A stretch of 64,000 bases of DNA from contig NZ_RHQM01000010.1 in NCBI RefSeq assembly GCF_003935375.1, forward strand, positions 62,001-126,000, in the 5' to 3' direction. Below the pieces are notes generated by a model. That model was not told where the DNA came from. It was given only the letters and a program-made list of their open reading frames with translations, and ran no database searches. Every line of letters starts with the position of its first letter. Positions within the stretch are counted from its first letter, which is position 1. Of the stretch, positions 1-7,115 are shown one piece after another. This DNA comes from Stutzerimonas xanthomarina. Lineage in GTDB: Bacteria; Pseudomonadota; Gammaproteobacteria; Pseudomonadales; Pseudomonadaceae. The position numbers and the translations under genes are program-made.

Positions 1-477
1 GAGAACGCCAACGACCTCGAGAACGCCATCGTTTTCCATGAGACCAAGGCCGTCATGCTCAAGGCTATCGCTGACGGCGACTACTGCGACCCGTTCCGGT
101 ACTGGATGGACTGCCTGATGGAGCGTGGCGATCGGCTCAAGTGGCTGCGGCCTGACGAGTCGTTCATGCGCTTCGGCATCGACTTCAGCAACCACGGGCA
201 CCGCGGCCCGAACGGCGCCCGCGGCAGCACGCAGGCATTCGCCACCGTAGGGGCCAAGGTCACCCACGGTCACGGCCACGGCGCCCGGATCATTGACGGT
301 GCCCACTCTGTCGGCACTAGCTCGCAAATGAACATGGGCTACAACGCCGGCTCGCTGAGCAGCTGGACCCATTCGCACGACATCACCTACGCCAACGGCA
401 AGCGGACGCTCATTCACTGCGTCGGCGGTACCTTCTTTCGCCGCGATGCGGCAGCAGCACGGGGAGCAGCAGCATGA
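1..477 (+). CDS. phage metallophosphoesterase-like protein (C-terminal 158 residues, 5' truncated by window)
   Basis: The reading frame is open from base 1, so the gene begins left of the window; the first internal ATG is at 55. Histidine- and glycine-rich metal-binding-like motifs are visible: SNHGHRGPNGARG, then THGHGHGARIIDGAHSVGTS, then WTHSHD. This pattern resembles the C-terminal half of calcineurin-like phosphoesterases found in the early-late junction of Pseudomonas siphophages, where the last His cluster is part of the di-metal centre. It ends with a 4-base overlap (ATGA) with the Q-like gene, suggesting one early operon. The family call is by motif pattern only; the enzyme's substrate is unknown. 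A phage DNA-transfer or replication-associated role is the main alternative. Confidence 0.5.
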   Translation, partial: ENANDLENAIVFHETKAVMLKAIADGDYCDPFRYWMDCLMERGDRLKWLRPDESFMRFGIDFSNHGHRGPNGARGSTQAFATVGAKVTHGHGHGARIIDGAHSVGTSSQMNMGYNAGSLSSWTHSHDITYANGKRTLIHCVGGTFFRRDAAAARGAAA

Positions 478-827
478 AGAGCGCCGAAGAGCTTTTGACC
501 CAATGGGGCATCTGGGTATGGCAGAAGACAGGCGTGCCCCGGTACGTCTCACCGATGCTGGCCATCATGCGCGACAACGTGCCCAGCACCCACGCGCCAG
601 ATGCTGCGATCACCGATGAAGAGGCAGAGACGGTATCGGCTGTAGTCGCCCGCCTGCAGCAGCGCTACCCGGAAGCATCCGAGGCCGTGCACCTGTACTA
701 CTGCCACAACCGCACAATGGAGCAAATCGGCAAGCAGCTGGGCAAATCCCGCCACCAGGTGAAGGACATGCTGAGCCGTGTGCACGGTTACGTTGAGTCG
801 GAATTTGATCGACGAATGGCAGCTTAA
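474..827 (+). CDS. phage late-gene regulator, antitermination protein Q-like
   Basis: A 117-residue protein beginning in an ATGA overlap with the preceding gene. Its C-terminal half is the pattern LYYCHNRTMEQIGKQLGKS followed by RHQVKDMLSR, a sigma-region-4-like helix-turn-helix seen in small lambdoid Q-type antiterminators and similar late regulators. Position fits: it is the last gene before the gap that holds a candidate promoter, a tandem repeat and an intrinsic terminator, and all structural genes lie downstream on the same strand. In the lambda scheme Q would load on RNA polymerase at that promoter and let it read through the terminator. Assignment to Q rather than to another HTH late activator is inference. 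Confidence 0.55.
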   Translation: MKSAEELLTQWGIWVWQKTGVPRYVSPMLAIMRDNVPSTHAPDAAITDEEAETVSAVVARLQQRYPEASEAVHLYYCHNRTMEQIGKQLGKSRHQVKDMLSRVHGYVESEFDRRMAA

Positions 828-844
828 TTTACATGTCGCGCCTG

Positions 845-877
845 TTGACGTGTTAACGCCGATCTGGCAATCTGGCA
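845..877 (+). promoter_or_regulatory. candidate late promoter / Q-loading region
   Basis: TTGACG at 845-850 is a good -35; the hexamer 17 bases on (868-873, CAATCT) is a poor -10, so the exact promoter is uncertain. Overlapping it is a perfect 8-bp tandem repeat, ATCTGGCA at 862-869 and 870-877, which could be the binding site of the regulator encoded just upstream. An intrinsic terminator follows within 30 bases, as at lambda pR'-tR'. Confidence 0.3.
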
Positions 878-904
878 CAAATTGCGGTTTTACCGCTTCA
901 GAAG

Positions 905-931
905 AGCCCGGCCAATGAGTCGGGCTTTTTT
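905..931 (+). terminator. intrinsic terminator after the Q-like gene
   Basis: AGCCCG and CGGGCT arms (905-910 and 921-926) with a 10-base loop are followed by a T-run. It would stop transcripts started at the candidate late promoter unless antitermination occurs. Confidence 0.75.
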
Positions 932-1202
932 GTGCCTCAGTTTCGGGCGCTAAAGGCCGTTTGAATGGCTCGCCACCATGCGCCCAACCCAGCAATACAT
1001 CCGCCATGCCTCTGCCTGCACGCACAAATCGCGCGGATTTTCATTCGCACCGCATCGCGCACTAAGGTGCAAAGCCAAGGCAGCTTAAGCGGCCTAACGT
1101 GCAATGCAGTGCAACCCTATTCCGGCCCCATGCCTGCCTCCTTGCTCATAGGCGGATCGCACGCGCATGTGAGGCCGGACCAAACACCAACGAGACGATC
1201 CT
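932..1202. other. non-coding gap between terminator and the first late gene
   Basis: Together with the promoter/terminator region this makes a 375-base stretch (828-1202) without a convincing gene. ORFs at 965-1345 and 1099-1350 lack a ribosome binding site and overlap the better-supported gene at 1203. I see no tRNA, hairpin or repeat here beyond those listed separately. Confidence 0.5.
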
Positions 1203-1502
1203 ATGCCCGACACCCACACCGATGCCGGCCGCAATCAGGCCGAGCGCCTGGGTGCGCTGGAGCAGAACATGCGTCTCGCCCTATGGCGCCTGGATCACTA
1301 CGAGCAGAAGCACGAGACCATCCCCCAGCGGGTCGATCGTCTTGAGCTGATCGCGCAGAACCAGTCCAAGCTGCTCGAAACCCTGTCCTCTGACGTAAAG
1401 GGGATGGGTATCAAGGTCATGTACGGCCTTGGGGCTGCAGGGGCAATCATTGCCGTTATCAATATGGTTGGGCCTCACATCCTGCGAGCGGTGATTTCAT
1501 GA
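1203..1502 (+). CDS. small phage membrane protein, predicted coiled coil plus C-terminal transmembrane helix
   Basis: A 99-residue protein of unrecognised family. Residues about 10-65 are charged and heptad-like (RLGALEQNMRLALW, RVDRLELIAQNQSKLLET), and residues about 70-95 form one hydrophobic helix (VMYGLGAAGAIIAVINMVG). It overlaps the next, holin-like gene by ATGA, so the two are probably co-translated. Proteins of this layout are common beside holins in Pseudomonas prophages and may belong to the lysis module, but no function can be read from the sequence. The first gene of the late transcript would be this one. Confidence 0.6.
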   Translation: MPDTHTDAGRNQAERLGALEQNMRLALWRLDHYEQKHETIPQRVDRLELIAQNQSKLLETLSSDVKGMGIKVMYGLGAAGAIIAVINMVGPHILRAVIS

Positions 1503-1711
1503 ACCTGATCCCCGAATGGCGCAAGTGCTGGCGTCTGACCAGTGTGCAGCTCGCCATTCTCACCGCCGTGCTCAACGCAGCAGCCGGTGCATGGGTGGCG
1601 TTCGAAGGGCACATCAGCCCCGTCGCATGGGCCAGCGTGAACATGATTCTCGGCGTGGCTATGGCTGTCGCCCGAGTGGTGTCGCAGCCGAAGGTGACTG
1701 GCAATGAGTAA
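1499..1711 (+). CDS. holin-like phage membrane protein
   Basis: Seventy residues with two likely membrane segments (about 16-36, VQLAILTAVLNAAAGAWVAF, and about 43-62) and short polar ends; N-terminus begins MNLIPEWRKCWR. Size and topology fit a class II-type phage holin, which would make membrane lesions to release or trigger the endolysin. It is joined by ATGA to the upstream coiled-coil membrane protein and overlaps the next gene by 8 bases. The endolysin-like and spanin genes lie over 21 kb away at the right end of the late region, so the lysis genes are split. Holin assignment rests on topology and family resemblance, not on a conserved catalytic motif. Confidence 0.6.
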   Translation: MNLIPEWRKCWRLTSVQLAILTAVLNAAAGAWVAFEGHISPVAWASVNMILGVAMAVARVVSQPKVTGNE

Positions 1712-1967
1712 GCATTACCGGCCGGGCGAGCTGAAGGCGGGGAAGACCTTCTTCGTGTATACGCTGCATGGGCCTCGGCTCAACCACGTCGAAGTGAGCG
1801 AATACATCATCGGCGGCAAGAAAGACCGGTTGCCCGAGGTGGGCGAGCTGCACCCGTACAGGGTCAATCCTGCCGACCTGTCGTGCTTATGCCTGCCGCG
1901 CCCATACAGGACGCGCAAAGCTGCGATGAAGGCGGGCATTGAAAGCGTCAGGCGCCTCAACTGGTGA
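1704..1967 (+). CDS. hypothetical phage protein (87 aa)
   Basis: No family recognised. The protein is basic and soluble-looking, with a C-terminal PYRTRKAAMKAGIESVRRL segment that resembles a small helix. It overlaps the holin-like gene by 8 bases and is followed by a small membrane ORF, so it belongs to the same transcript. Coding status is supported by tight packing and uninterrupted frame rather than by homology. A role in the lysis module or in DNA packaging cannot be distinguished. Confidence 0.5.
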   Translation: MSKHYRPGELKAGKTFFVYTLHGPRLNHVEVSEYIIGGKKDRLPEVGELHPYRVNPADLSCLCLPRPYRTRKAAMKAGIESVRRLNW

Positions 1968-1971
1968 CCGC

Positions 1972-2136
1972 ATGAAACGCCTCCACGCCATCCTCCTGCT
2001 ACTCCGCATCGCCGCCTGTTTCGCTGTGATGATCGGGAAAGAGGTGTGGATGGCAGCGAGAGCAGCGTGGAAGGAGGGCCGGCATGATCACTATAAAGGC
2101 GCCCGACGCAAAGCTCGCCCAAGAGCAGCTCGATAA
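1972..2136 (+). CDS. small phage membrane protein (54 aa)
   Basis: The ATG at 1972 gives MKRLHAILLLLRIAACFAVM, one hydrophobic helix, then an arginine/lysine-rich tail. An upstream in-frame ATG at 1939 lies inside the preceding gene and is less likely as start. The 3' end overlaps the next gene by about 50 bases in another frame. Single-helix proteins with basic tails occur in phage lysis and superinfection cassettes; nothing more specific can be said. Small size and heavy overlap make it less certain than its neighbours. Confidence 0.35.
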   Translation: MKRLHAILLLLRIAACFAVMIGKEVWMAARAAWKEGRHDHYKGARRKARPRAAR

Positions 2137-2818
2137 GTTCGCCAAGCAGATCCCGTTCGCTACCGCGCTGACCCTGACCAATGTGGCCAAGCTGGTACAG
2201 AAGGGTGAAGTCTCCGTAATGGAGAAGCGATTCGACCGGCCGACCAAGACCACGCTCAACAGCGTATTCGTCAAGCCCGCACTGAAGACTAGGTTGCAGG
2301 CAAAGGTTTGGCTCAAGGATGCGTGGGCGTCTGGAATCCCTGCTGACAAGTATCTGCAGGCTCAGGTGTACGGCGGGACACGCTCACGCAAGCGCTTCGA
2401 GAAGGCGCTGATACGTAGAGGCCTGATGCGCCCTGACCAGTACGCCATGCCGAACAAGGCGTTCTTCGATCAGTACGGGAACATCAAAGGCCAGCTGGCC
2501 ATGAAGATCCTGTCAGGCCTAGGGGCTGCAGAGTCTACCGCTGGATCACAACACAACGCGAGCAACAGTAAGCGCAGTCGAAGGAAAGGCAACGCTGACC
2601 GCTACTTCGTTGGAGAGGTGGACGGTGAGGCTGGTGTGTGGGAGCGAAAGAAGATCGGGAGGGAGATAGGCGTAAGGCCTGTGTTCATCTTCACCGATGC
2701 AGCTCCCAGGTACAGGGTGCGAGTCCCGTTCTTCAAGATCGCAGACAACATCATCAAGGCGAACTTCGATAAGGAGTTCGAGAAGGCATTCGAAAAGGCA
2801 ATAGCGACGGCCAAATAA
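2084..2818 (+). CDS. uncharacterised phage protein upstream of terminase (244 aa)
   Basis: A basic, lysine/arginine-rich protein of 244 residues, no signal peptide or membrane segment. A central segment MPNKAFFDQYGNIKGQLAMK looks conserved-like, followed by a low-complexity serine/lysine stretch (about 150-170) and a C-terminal domain with VFIFTDAAPRYRVRVPFFK. The last 25 residues are an alternating charged helix. Location just before the cos-like region and terminase suggests a virion or packaging-associated part; a tail completion/morphogenesis protein is possible. I do not recognise the family with confidence. Confidence 0.55.
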   Translation: MITIKAPDAKLAQEQLDKFAKQIPFATALTLTNVAKLVQKGEVSVMEKRFDRPTKTTLNSVFVKPALKTRLQAKVWLKDAWASGIPADKYLQAQVYGGTRSRKRFEKALIRRGLMRPDQYAMPNKAFFDQYGNIKGQLAMKILSGLGAAESTAGSQHNASNSKRSRRKGNADRYFVGEVDGEAGVWERKKIGREIGVRPVFIFTDAAPRYRVRVPFFKIADNIIKANFDKEFEKAFEKAIATAK

Positions 2819-2884
2819 TGCACCGTTGTGGTGCAAAAATTGGCTTGCCAGCGCACGCAGGGGCCCCATTGGGTCCTCCTGGGT

Positions 2885-2965
2885 ACCCCATGGGGTTGCG
2901 GGTAATTCGCGCCCCGCCTTTTCGCTTCATACGAGCTTTTCCCAGGAGGCGGTTGTTGTTCCGTC
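2885..2965 (+). other. putative cos (packaging) site
   Basis: The 147-base spacer before terS holds near-palindromic C/G runs (around 2860-2897) and then a segment resembling lambda cos: TTTTCGCTTCATACGAGCTT at 2919-2938, followed by CCCAGGAGGCGGTTG and CCGTCATGA, like the lambda TTTTCGCTATTTATGA ... TTCGTCAT run upstream of nu1. The GC-rich core around 2905-2918 would be the nicking region. Position immediately upstream of a Nu1/gpA-type terminase supports it. The exact cut positions are not determined. Confidence 0.5.
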
Positions 2966-3499
2966 ATGACCAAATCCGAACCGAAAAAACAGCGTGGCTG
3001 GCTCAACAAGAGCGAGATGGCCGCGAGCCTTGGCATTTCCGTCCAAGCGTTCGACAAATGGGGCGTTGAGCCCGTAGAGCGAATTGGCCGCGAGGCTTTC
3101 TACGACTGCCGGGCCGTCCTCGATAACAGGCTGGCCCGCGCCGAAGAGAAGCACCAACCGACCAGCGATGAAGACGCCGACACCGCCAAGCGCCTAGAGC
3201 AAGAACGCCTGCGACTGACTGCAGCCCAGGCTGAAGGCCAAGAGCTGAAGAACGACATCACCAAGCGCAAGTCGGTGCCTACCGAATTTGCCACGTTCGT
3301 GCTGTCGCGCCTGGCCGCTGAAATCGGGTCACTTCTCGACACGCTGCCGCTGACACTCAAACGCCGCCATCCAGACCTAGAGGTCCGGCACATCGAATCG
3401 GTTCAGCGCGAGCTGGCCAAGGCACGCAACCGGGCGGCGACCCTAGATGACCGCCTGCCTGGATTGCTGAATGAATATCTCGACACCGCAGATCAATGA
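2966..3499 (+). CDS. terminase small subunit, Nu1-like
   Basis: A 177-residue protein, close to lambda Nu1 (181). The N-terminal segment WLNKSEMAASLGISVQAFDK is a winged-helix/HTH of the Nu1 type that would bind the cos region just upstream; residues about 60-100 form a charged helical linker (KRLEQERLRLTAAQAEGQE) and the C-terminal part would contact the large subunit. It overlaps the large subunit gene by 29 bases, the usual coupling. In packaging it selects phage DNA and brings it to the large subunit and portal. Placement next to a gpA-type large subunit makes the call firm. Confidence 0.85.
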   Translation: MTKSEPKKQRGWLNKSEMAASLGISVQAFDKWGVEPVERIGREAFYDCRAVLDNRLARAEEKHQPTSDEDADTAKRLEQERLRLTAAQAEGQELKNDITKRKSVPTEFATFVLSRLAAEIGSLLDTLPLTLKRRHPDLEVRHIESVQRELAKARNRAATLDDRLPGLLNEYLDTADQ

Positions 3500-5402
3500 G
3501 CTGGCCGGGGCCGTTCGCCTCGGGCTCGTTCCGTTGTCGCGCCCGGTGCCGATGACCGCTGTTGAATGGGCTGACGGAGATGAAGGCTTCTATCTCTCCA
3601 GCGAGTCGAGCTATCAGGAAGGCAAGTGGGAAACGCTGCCATTCCAGGTTGCCATCCTTAACGCGATGGGCAACGACGAGATCCGAACCATCAACGTGAT
3701 CAAGTCGGCCCGCGTCGGCTACTCGAAGATGCTGCTCGCTGCGTCGGCCTACCAGATCGAGCACAAGCGCCGGAACATCCTGCTGCTGCTGCCAACCGAT
3801 GGCGCCGCGGCCGGGTTCATGAAGGCTCACGTTGAGACGATGATCCGCGACGTGCCGAGCATCTACGCGCTTGCGCCCTGGTACGGCAAGAAGCACCGCG
3901 ACAACACGCTGGACACCAAGCGATTCAGCCACAGCAAGCAGCTCTGGTGCCTTGGCGGCGCAGCGGCGAAGAACTACCGCGAGAAGTCGGTCGACACCAT
4001 CATCTATGACGAGCTGGCCGCGTTTGAGCCGGACGTGGAGAAGGAAGGCAGCCCGACATTCCTTGGTGACAAGCGGATTGAAGGCTCTACCTTCCCGAAG
4101 TCGATCCGAGGCAGCACTCCGAAGATCAAAGGCACCTGCCAGATTGAGGCGGCGGCGAGCGAATCGCCCCACCTGTTCCGGCTGCATGTGCCATGCCCTC
4201 ACTGCCAGGCTGAGCAATTCCTGAAGTGGGGCGGCAAGGACTGCGCGTTCGGCATCAAGTGGGACGCAGAGAGCCCGGGCAACGCCTGGTACGTCTGCGA
4301 ACACAACGCCTGCATGGTCCAGCAGCACGAAATGCAGGAGCAGCACGCGAAAGGGCGCTGGATTTGCGAGAAAACCGGCATCTGGACACGCGACGGGCTG
4401 GACTATTTCAGCGCCGACGGCGAGGTCATCCCGACGCCTGACTCAGTCACCTTCCACATCTGGACGGCATACAGCCCGTTCACGACGTGGGGGCGCATCG
4501 TTCTGGACTTCTACAAGGCCAAGGACGACCGCAACAAGCTGAAGACCTTCATCAACACCACGCTCGGCGAAACCTTCGACGAAGACGAGGGAGAAAAGGT
4601 CGAGTGGGAGACGCTTTACGGTCGCCGCGAGGTATACCCGCAGATCCCTGCACGCGCTGTTGCGCTGATGGGCGGCATCGATACCCAGGACGACCGCTAC
4701 GAGGGTCGAGTTTGGGCGTTCGGCGCCGGCGAGGAGAAGTGGTTGGTTCATCGCTTCATCCTGCACGGCGACCCTGCAAGCGAGGAACTGCGCCGCAAGG
4801 TCGGGCTCGAGATTCACCGGCAATTCATTCGGCCAGACGGGCTTCCGATGAAGGTTGACCGTTGGTGCTGGGACTCCGGCGGTCACTACACCGACGAGGT
4901 GTACGCAGAGAGCCGTAAGCACGGCGTTACGTGGGTCATCCCGATCCGAGGCGCCAACACTTACGGCAAGCCGATCGCCAACATGCCGCGCACGCGGACC
5001 AAGGCTGGCGTCTACCTGACCGAAGTCGGCACAGACAACGCCAAGGAGCTGATCTACAGCCGCCTGCGTCTCGGCGTCGACACAGCGCGCAGCCAGGCCG
5101 GCGACATGCAGCCAGGCGCGATCCACTTCCCGGCCAATGACGACATCTGCGACGAGTCGGAGCTGAAGCAGCTCACGGCTGAAACCAAGCGGCTGAAGAT
5201 CACTGGCGGTCAGCGGGTTTACCGCTGGGAGGCGAACGGCCGGCGCAACGAGGCGCTGGATTGCTTCGTGTACGCCATGGCCGCGCTACGGATCAGCCAA
5301 CAGCGGTTTGGCCTGAACCTCGACGCCATCGACCCGGCGTCGCCTGAAACTCAATCAAACGACGAGCGCCCGCGGGTGCAGTCCTCCTACTGGAGAAAGT
5401 GA
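3471..5402 (+). CDS. terminase large subunit, lambda gpA family
   Basis: A protein of 643 residues (lambda gpA is 641). It packages DNA into the prohead with ATP and cuts at cos. Visible motifs: the deviant Walker A KSARVGYSK at residues 78-86, matching the lambda gpA form; Walker B VDTIIYDELAAF around 174-185; zinc-ligand-like CPHC near 240 and further Cys/His pairs after it; and the nuclease-domain acidic motif GGIDTQDDRYEGR near 400. The start at 3471 lies within terS (29-base overlap), and the stop TGA shares a base with the ATG of gpW. The gene order terS-terL-gpW-portal is the lambda order and implies cos-type packaging. Confidence 0.93.
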   Translation: MNISTPQINELAGAVRLGLVPLSRPVPMTAVEWADGDEGFYLSSESSYQEGKWETLPFQVAILNAMGNDEIRTINVIKSARVGYSKMLLAASAYQIEHKRRNILLLLPTDGAAAGFMKAHVETMIRDVPSIYALAPWYGKKHRDNTLDTKRFSHSKQLWCLGGAAAKNYREKSVDTIIYDELAAFEPDVEKEGSPTFLGDKRIEGSTFPKSIRGSTPKIKGTCQIEAAASESPHLFRLHVPCPHCQAEQFLKWGGKDCAFGIKWDAESPGNAWYVCEHNACMVQQHEMQEQHAKGRWICEKTGIWTRDGLDYFSADGEVIPTPDSVTFHIWTAYSPFTTWGRIVLDFYKAKDDRNKLKTFINTTLGETFDEDEGEKVEWETLYGRREVYPQIPARAVALMGGIDTQDDRYEGRVWAFGAGEEKWLVHRFILHGDPASEELRRKVGLEIHRQFIRPDGLPMKVDRWCWDSGGHYTDEVYAESRKHGVTWVIPIRGANTYGKPIANMPRTRTKAGVYLTEVGTDNAKELIYSRLRLGVDTARSQAGDMQPGAIHFPANDDICDESELKQLTAETKRLKITGGQRVYRWEANGRRNEALDCFVYAMAALRISQQRFGLNLDAIDPASPETQSNDERPRVQSSYWRK

Positions 5403-5608
5403 TGGCATTCACGCGCGAGCAATACGACACGCTGAAAGCGGCCATCGCAGGCGGCGAGCTGATGGTTCGCTATGCCGACCGCAGTGTCACCTACCGGTCG
5501 CTTGACGAGATGATCCGCACGCTTCGGCTGATGGAAATTGATCTCGAACCGCTTCCCGACACCGGCCCGAGAGGGCGCACCTACACATCCTTCTCCAAGG
5601 GCTACTGA
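5402..5608 (+). CDS. head-tail joining protein, gpW-like
   Basis: The ATG at 5402 gives 68 residues, the same length as lambda gpW; an in-frame GTG one codon upstream is less likely. Sequence MAFTREQYDTLKAAIAGGEL, then VTYRSLDEMIRTLRLME, ends in a basic segment; this helix-strand-helix pattern is that of gpW, which binds below the portal after DNA filling and creates the docking site for the tail-connecting proteins. It sits between terL and portal as in lambda, with TGATG stop-start overlap to terL. Confidence 0.8.
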   Translation: MAFTREQYDTLKAAIAGGELMVRYADRSVTYRSLDEMIRTLRLMEIDLEPLPDTGPRGRTYTSFSKGY

Positions 5609-5609
5609 T

Positions 5610-7115
5610 ATGGGCGTGATCGACACCCTGTTTCCCGGCATGGCCGCGAAACGCGCAGAGTCGCGCCTGAAGAAAGCCAAGGCCGAGATGGTGACGCAGA
5701 TGCTAGCCCGTCGGTTCGAGGGGGCGGCAGGCGGTCGGCGCAACGATGGATGGCGCGCAGCCGGCACAGACGCGAACGCCGAGAATGGGCCAGCTCTGAC
5801 GGTGCTCCGCAACCGTGCCCGCGACATGCGCCGGAACAACCCATACGCCGAGCGGGCAATCACTGGCATCGCTGACAACGTGATCGGCGCCGGTATCGTC
5901 CCGCGGCCAAAGGCCAAAAGCGCGCGATCGAACAAGAAGCTGTCCGCGACCTGGGCCGCGTGGGGCGAAACCACAGCTTGCGACGCTGACGGCATCGAGA
6001 ACTTCTACGGCCTGCAGCACAAGGTCATGGAGACGGTAGCCGAGGCTGGCGAGTGCCTGATTCGCCGGCGGAGACGCTTCAGTTCGGACGGCCTGCCGGT
6101 CCCGATGCAGCTGCAGGTCATCGAGCCGGACTTCCTCGACGACGCCAAGAGCGCCCGCAACGGTGGCAACCAGATCATTCAGGGCATCGAGTTCGATGCG
6201 CTGGGGCGGCGCGTGGCGTACTGGCTGTTCGAGGAGCATCCCGGCGCATCCACTGGCCTGGTATCGACTCAATCGAAGCGAGTACCAGCAGAAGACGTGA
6301 TTCACGTGTTCATGCCTCGTCGCCCTGGGCAGGCCCGCGGGTATACCTGGCTAGCTCCGGTCATGCAGCGTCTGCGTCACTTCGACGAGATGGAAGACGC
6401 AGTAATGGAGCAGGCCAAGATTGCCGCGTGCTTCGCCGCGTTTGTCACTCAGGGCGACATGGGGGGCGGAGCCAAGGCACCACCCCTGGTTGACCGCATG
6501 GAGCCCGGCCTGATTCAGCAGTTGGCCATGGGCGAAGACGTCAAGTTCGCCGCGCCCCCGACATTCAACGGGTACAGCACCTATGCCTGGCAGGCACTGC
6601 ACGCAGTGTCGGTCGGCTTGGGTATTCCCTACGAACTGCTTACCGCCGACCTCAAGGGCGTGAACTTCTCCAGCGGCCGCATGGGCTGGCTGCACTTCGC
6701 GCGCCGCGTAGATGTGTGGCAGTGGCGAATGATGATCCCGCAGCTGTGCGAACAGGTGTGGGGATGGTTCATTGAGGCGCAGTCGCTGATCCCGGGTGGC
6801 GTGCTCGAGGAAGCCGGCGCCGAATGGGTACCGCCACGCCGCGACATGGTCAACCCGGCCGAAGAGGTTTCGGTGCTCAAGGATCGCATGCGCCTCGGCC
6901 TGCTCACGCCAGACGACGCGCTTCGCGAGATGGGCTACACGGACCCGGACGAGGTACTGGCCCGGTTCGCAACACACCTTGGGAAGGTAGACGCCGCCGG
7001 CCTGGTGTTCGACTACGACGCCCGCAAGGTTTCCGCGGCGGGGCAGCAAACAGTCCCGCCACCCACAACCACCGAGAGCACCAACGATGACGGAAGCGAC
7101 GATCAAGACGCTTGA
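5610..7115 (+). CDS. portal protein, lambda gpB family
   Basis: The ATG at 5610 (2 bases after the gpW stop) gives MGVIDTLFPGMAAKRAESRL and 501 residues. An earlier in-frame ATG at 5538 overlaps gpW and is not used here. Typical portal features: RARDMRRNNPYAERAITGIADNVIG near the N-terminus, then the conserved GLGIPYELLTADLKGVNFSSGRMG region at about 335-360. The dodecameric portal forms the DNA entry channel at one vertex and docks terminase. It overlaps the protease-capsid gene by 29 bases. Confidence 0.9.
   Translation: MGVIDTLFPGMAAKRAESRLKKAKAEMVTQMLARRFEGAAGGRRNDGWRAAGTDANAENGPALTVLRNRARDMRRNNPYAERAITGIADNVIGAGIVPRPKAKSARSNKKLSATWAAWGETTACDADGIENFYGLQHKVMETVAEAGECLIRRRRRFSSDGLPVPMQLQVIEPDFLDDAKSARNGGNQIIQGIEFDALGRRVAYWLFEEHPGASTGLVSTQSKRVPAEDVIHVFMPRRPGQARGYTWLAPVMQRLRHFDEMEDAVMEQAKIAACFAAFVTQGDMGGGAKAPPLVDRMEPGLIQQLAMGEDVKFAAPPTFNGYSTYAWQALHAVSVGLGIPYELLTADLKGVNFSSGRMGWLHFARRVDVWQWRMMIPQLCEQVWGWFIEAQSLIPGGVLEEAGAEWVPPRRDMVNPAEEVSVLKDRMRLGLLTPDDALREMGYTDPDEVLARFATHLGKVDAAGLVFDYDARKVSAAGQQTVPPPTTTESTNDDGSDDQDA

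Noticed and set aside
965..1350. Two overlapping ORFs before the gene at 1203
   Set aside because: No ribosome site, overlap with a better-supported gene, and random-looking arginine/proline-rich translation.
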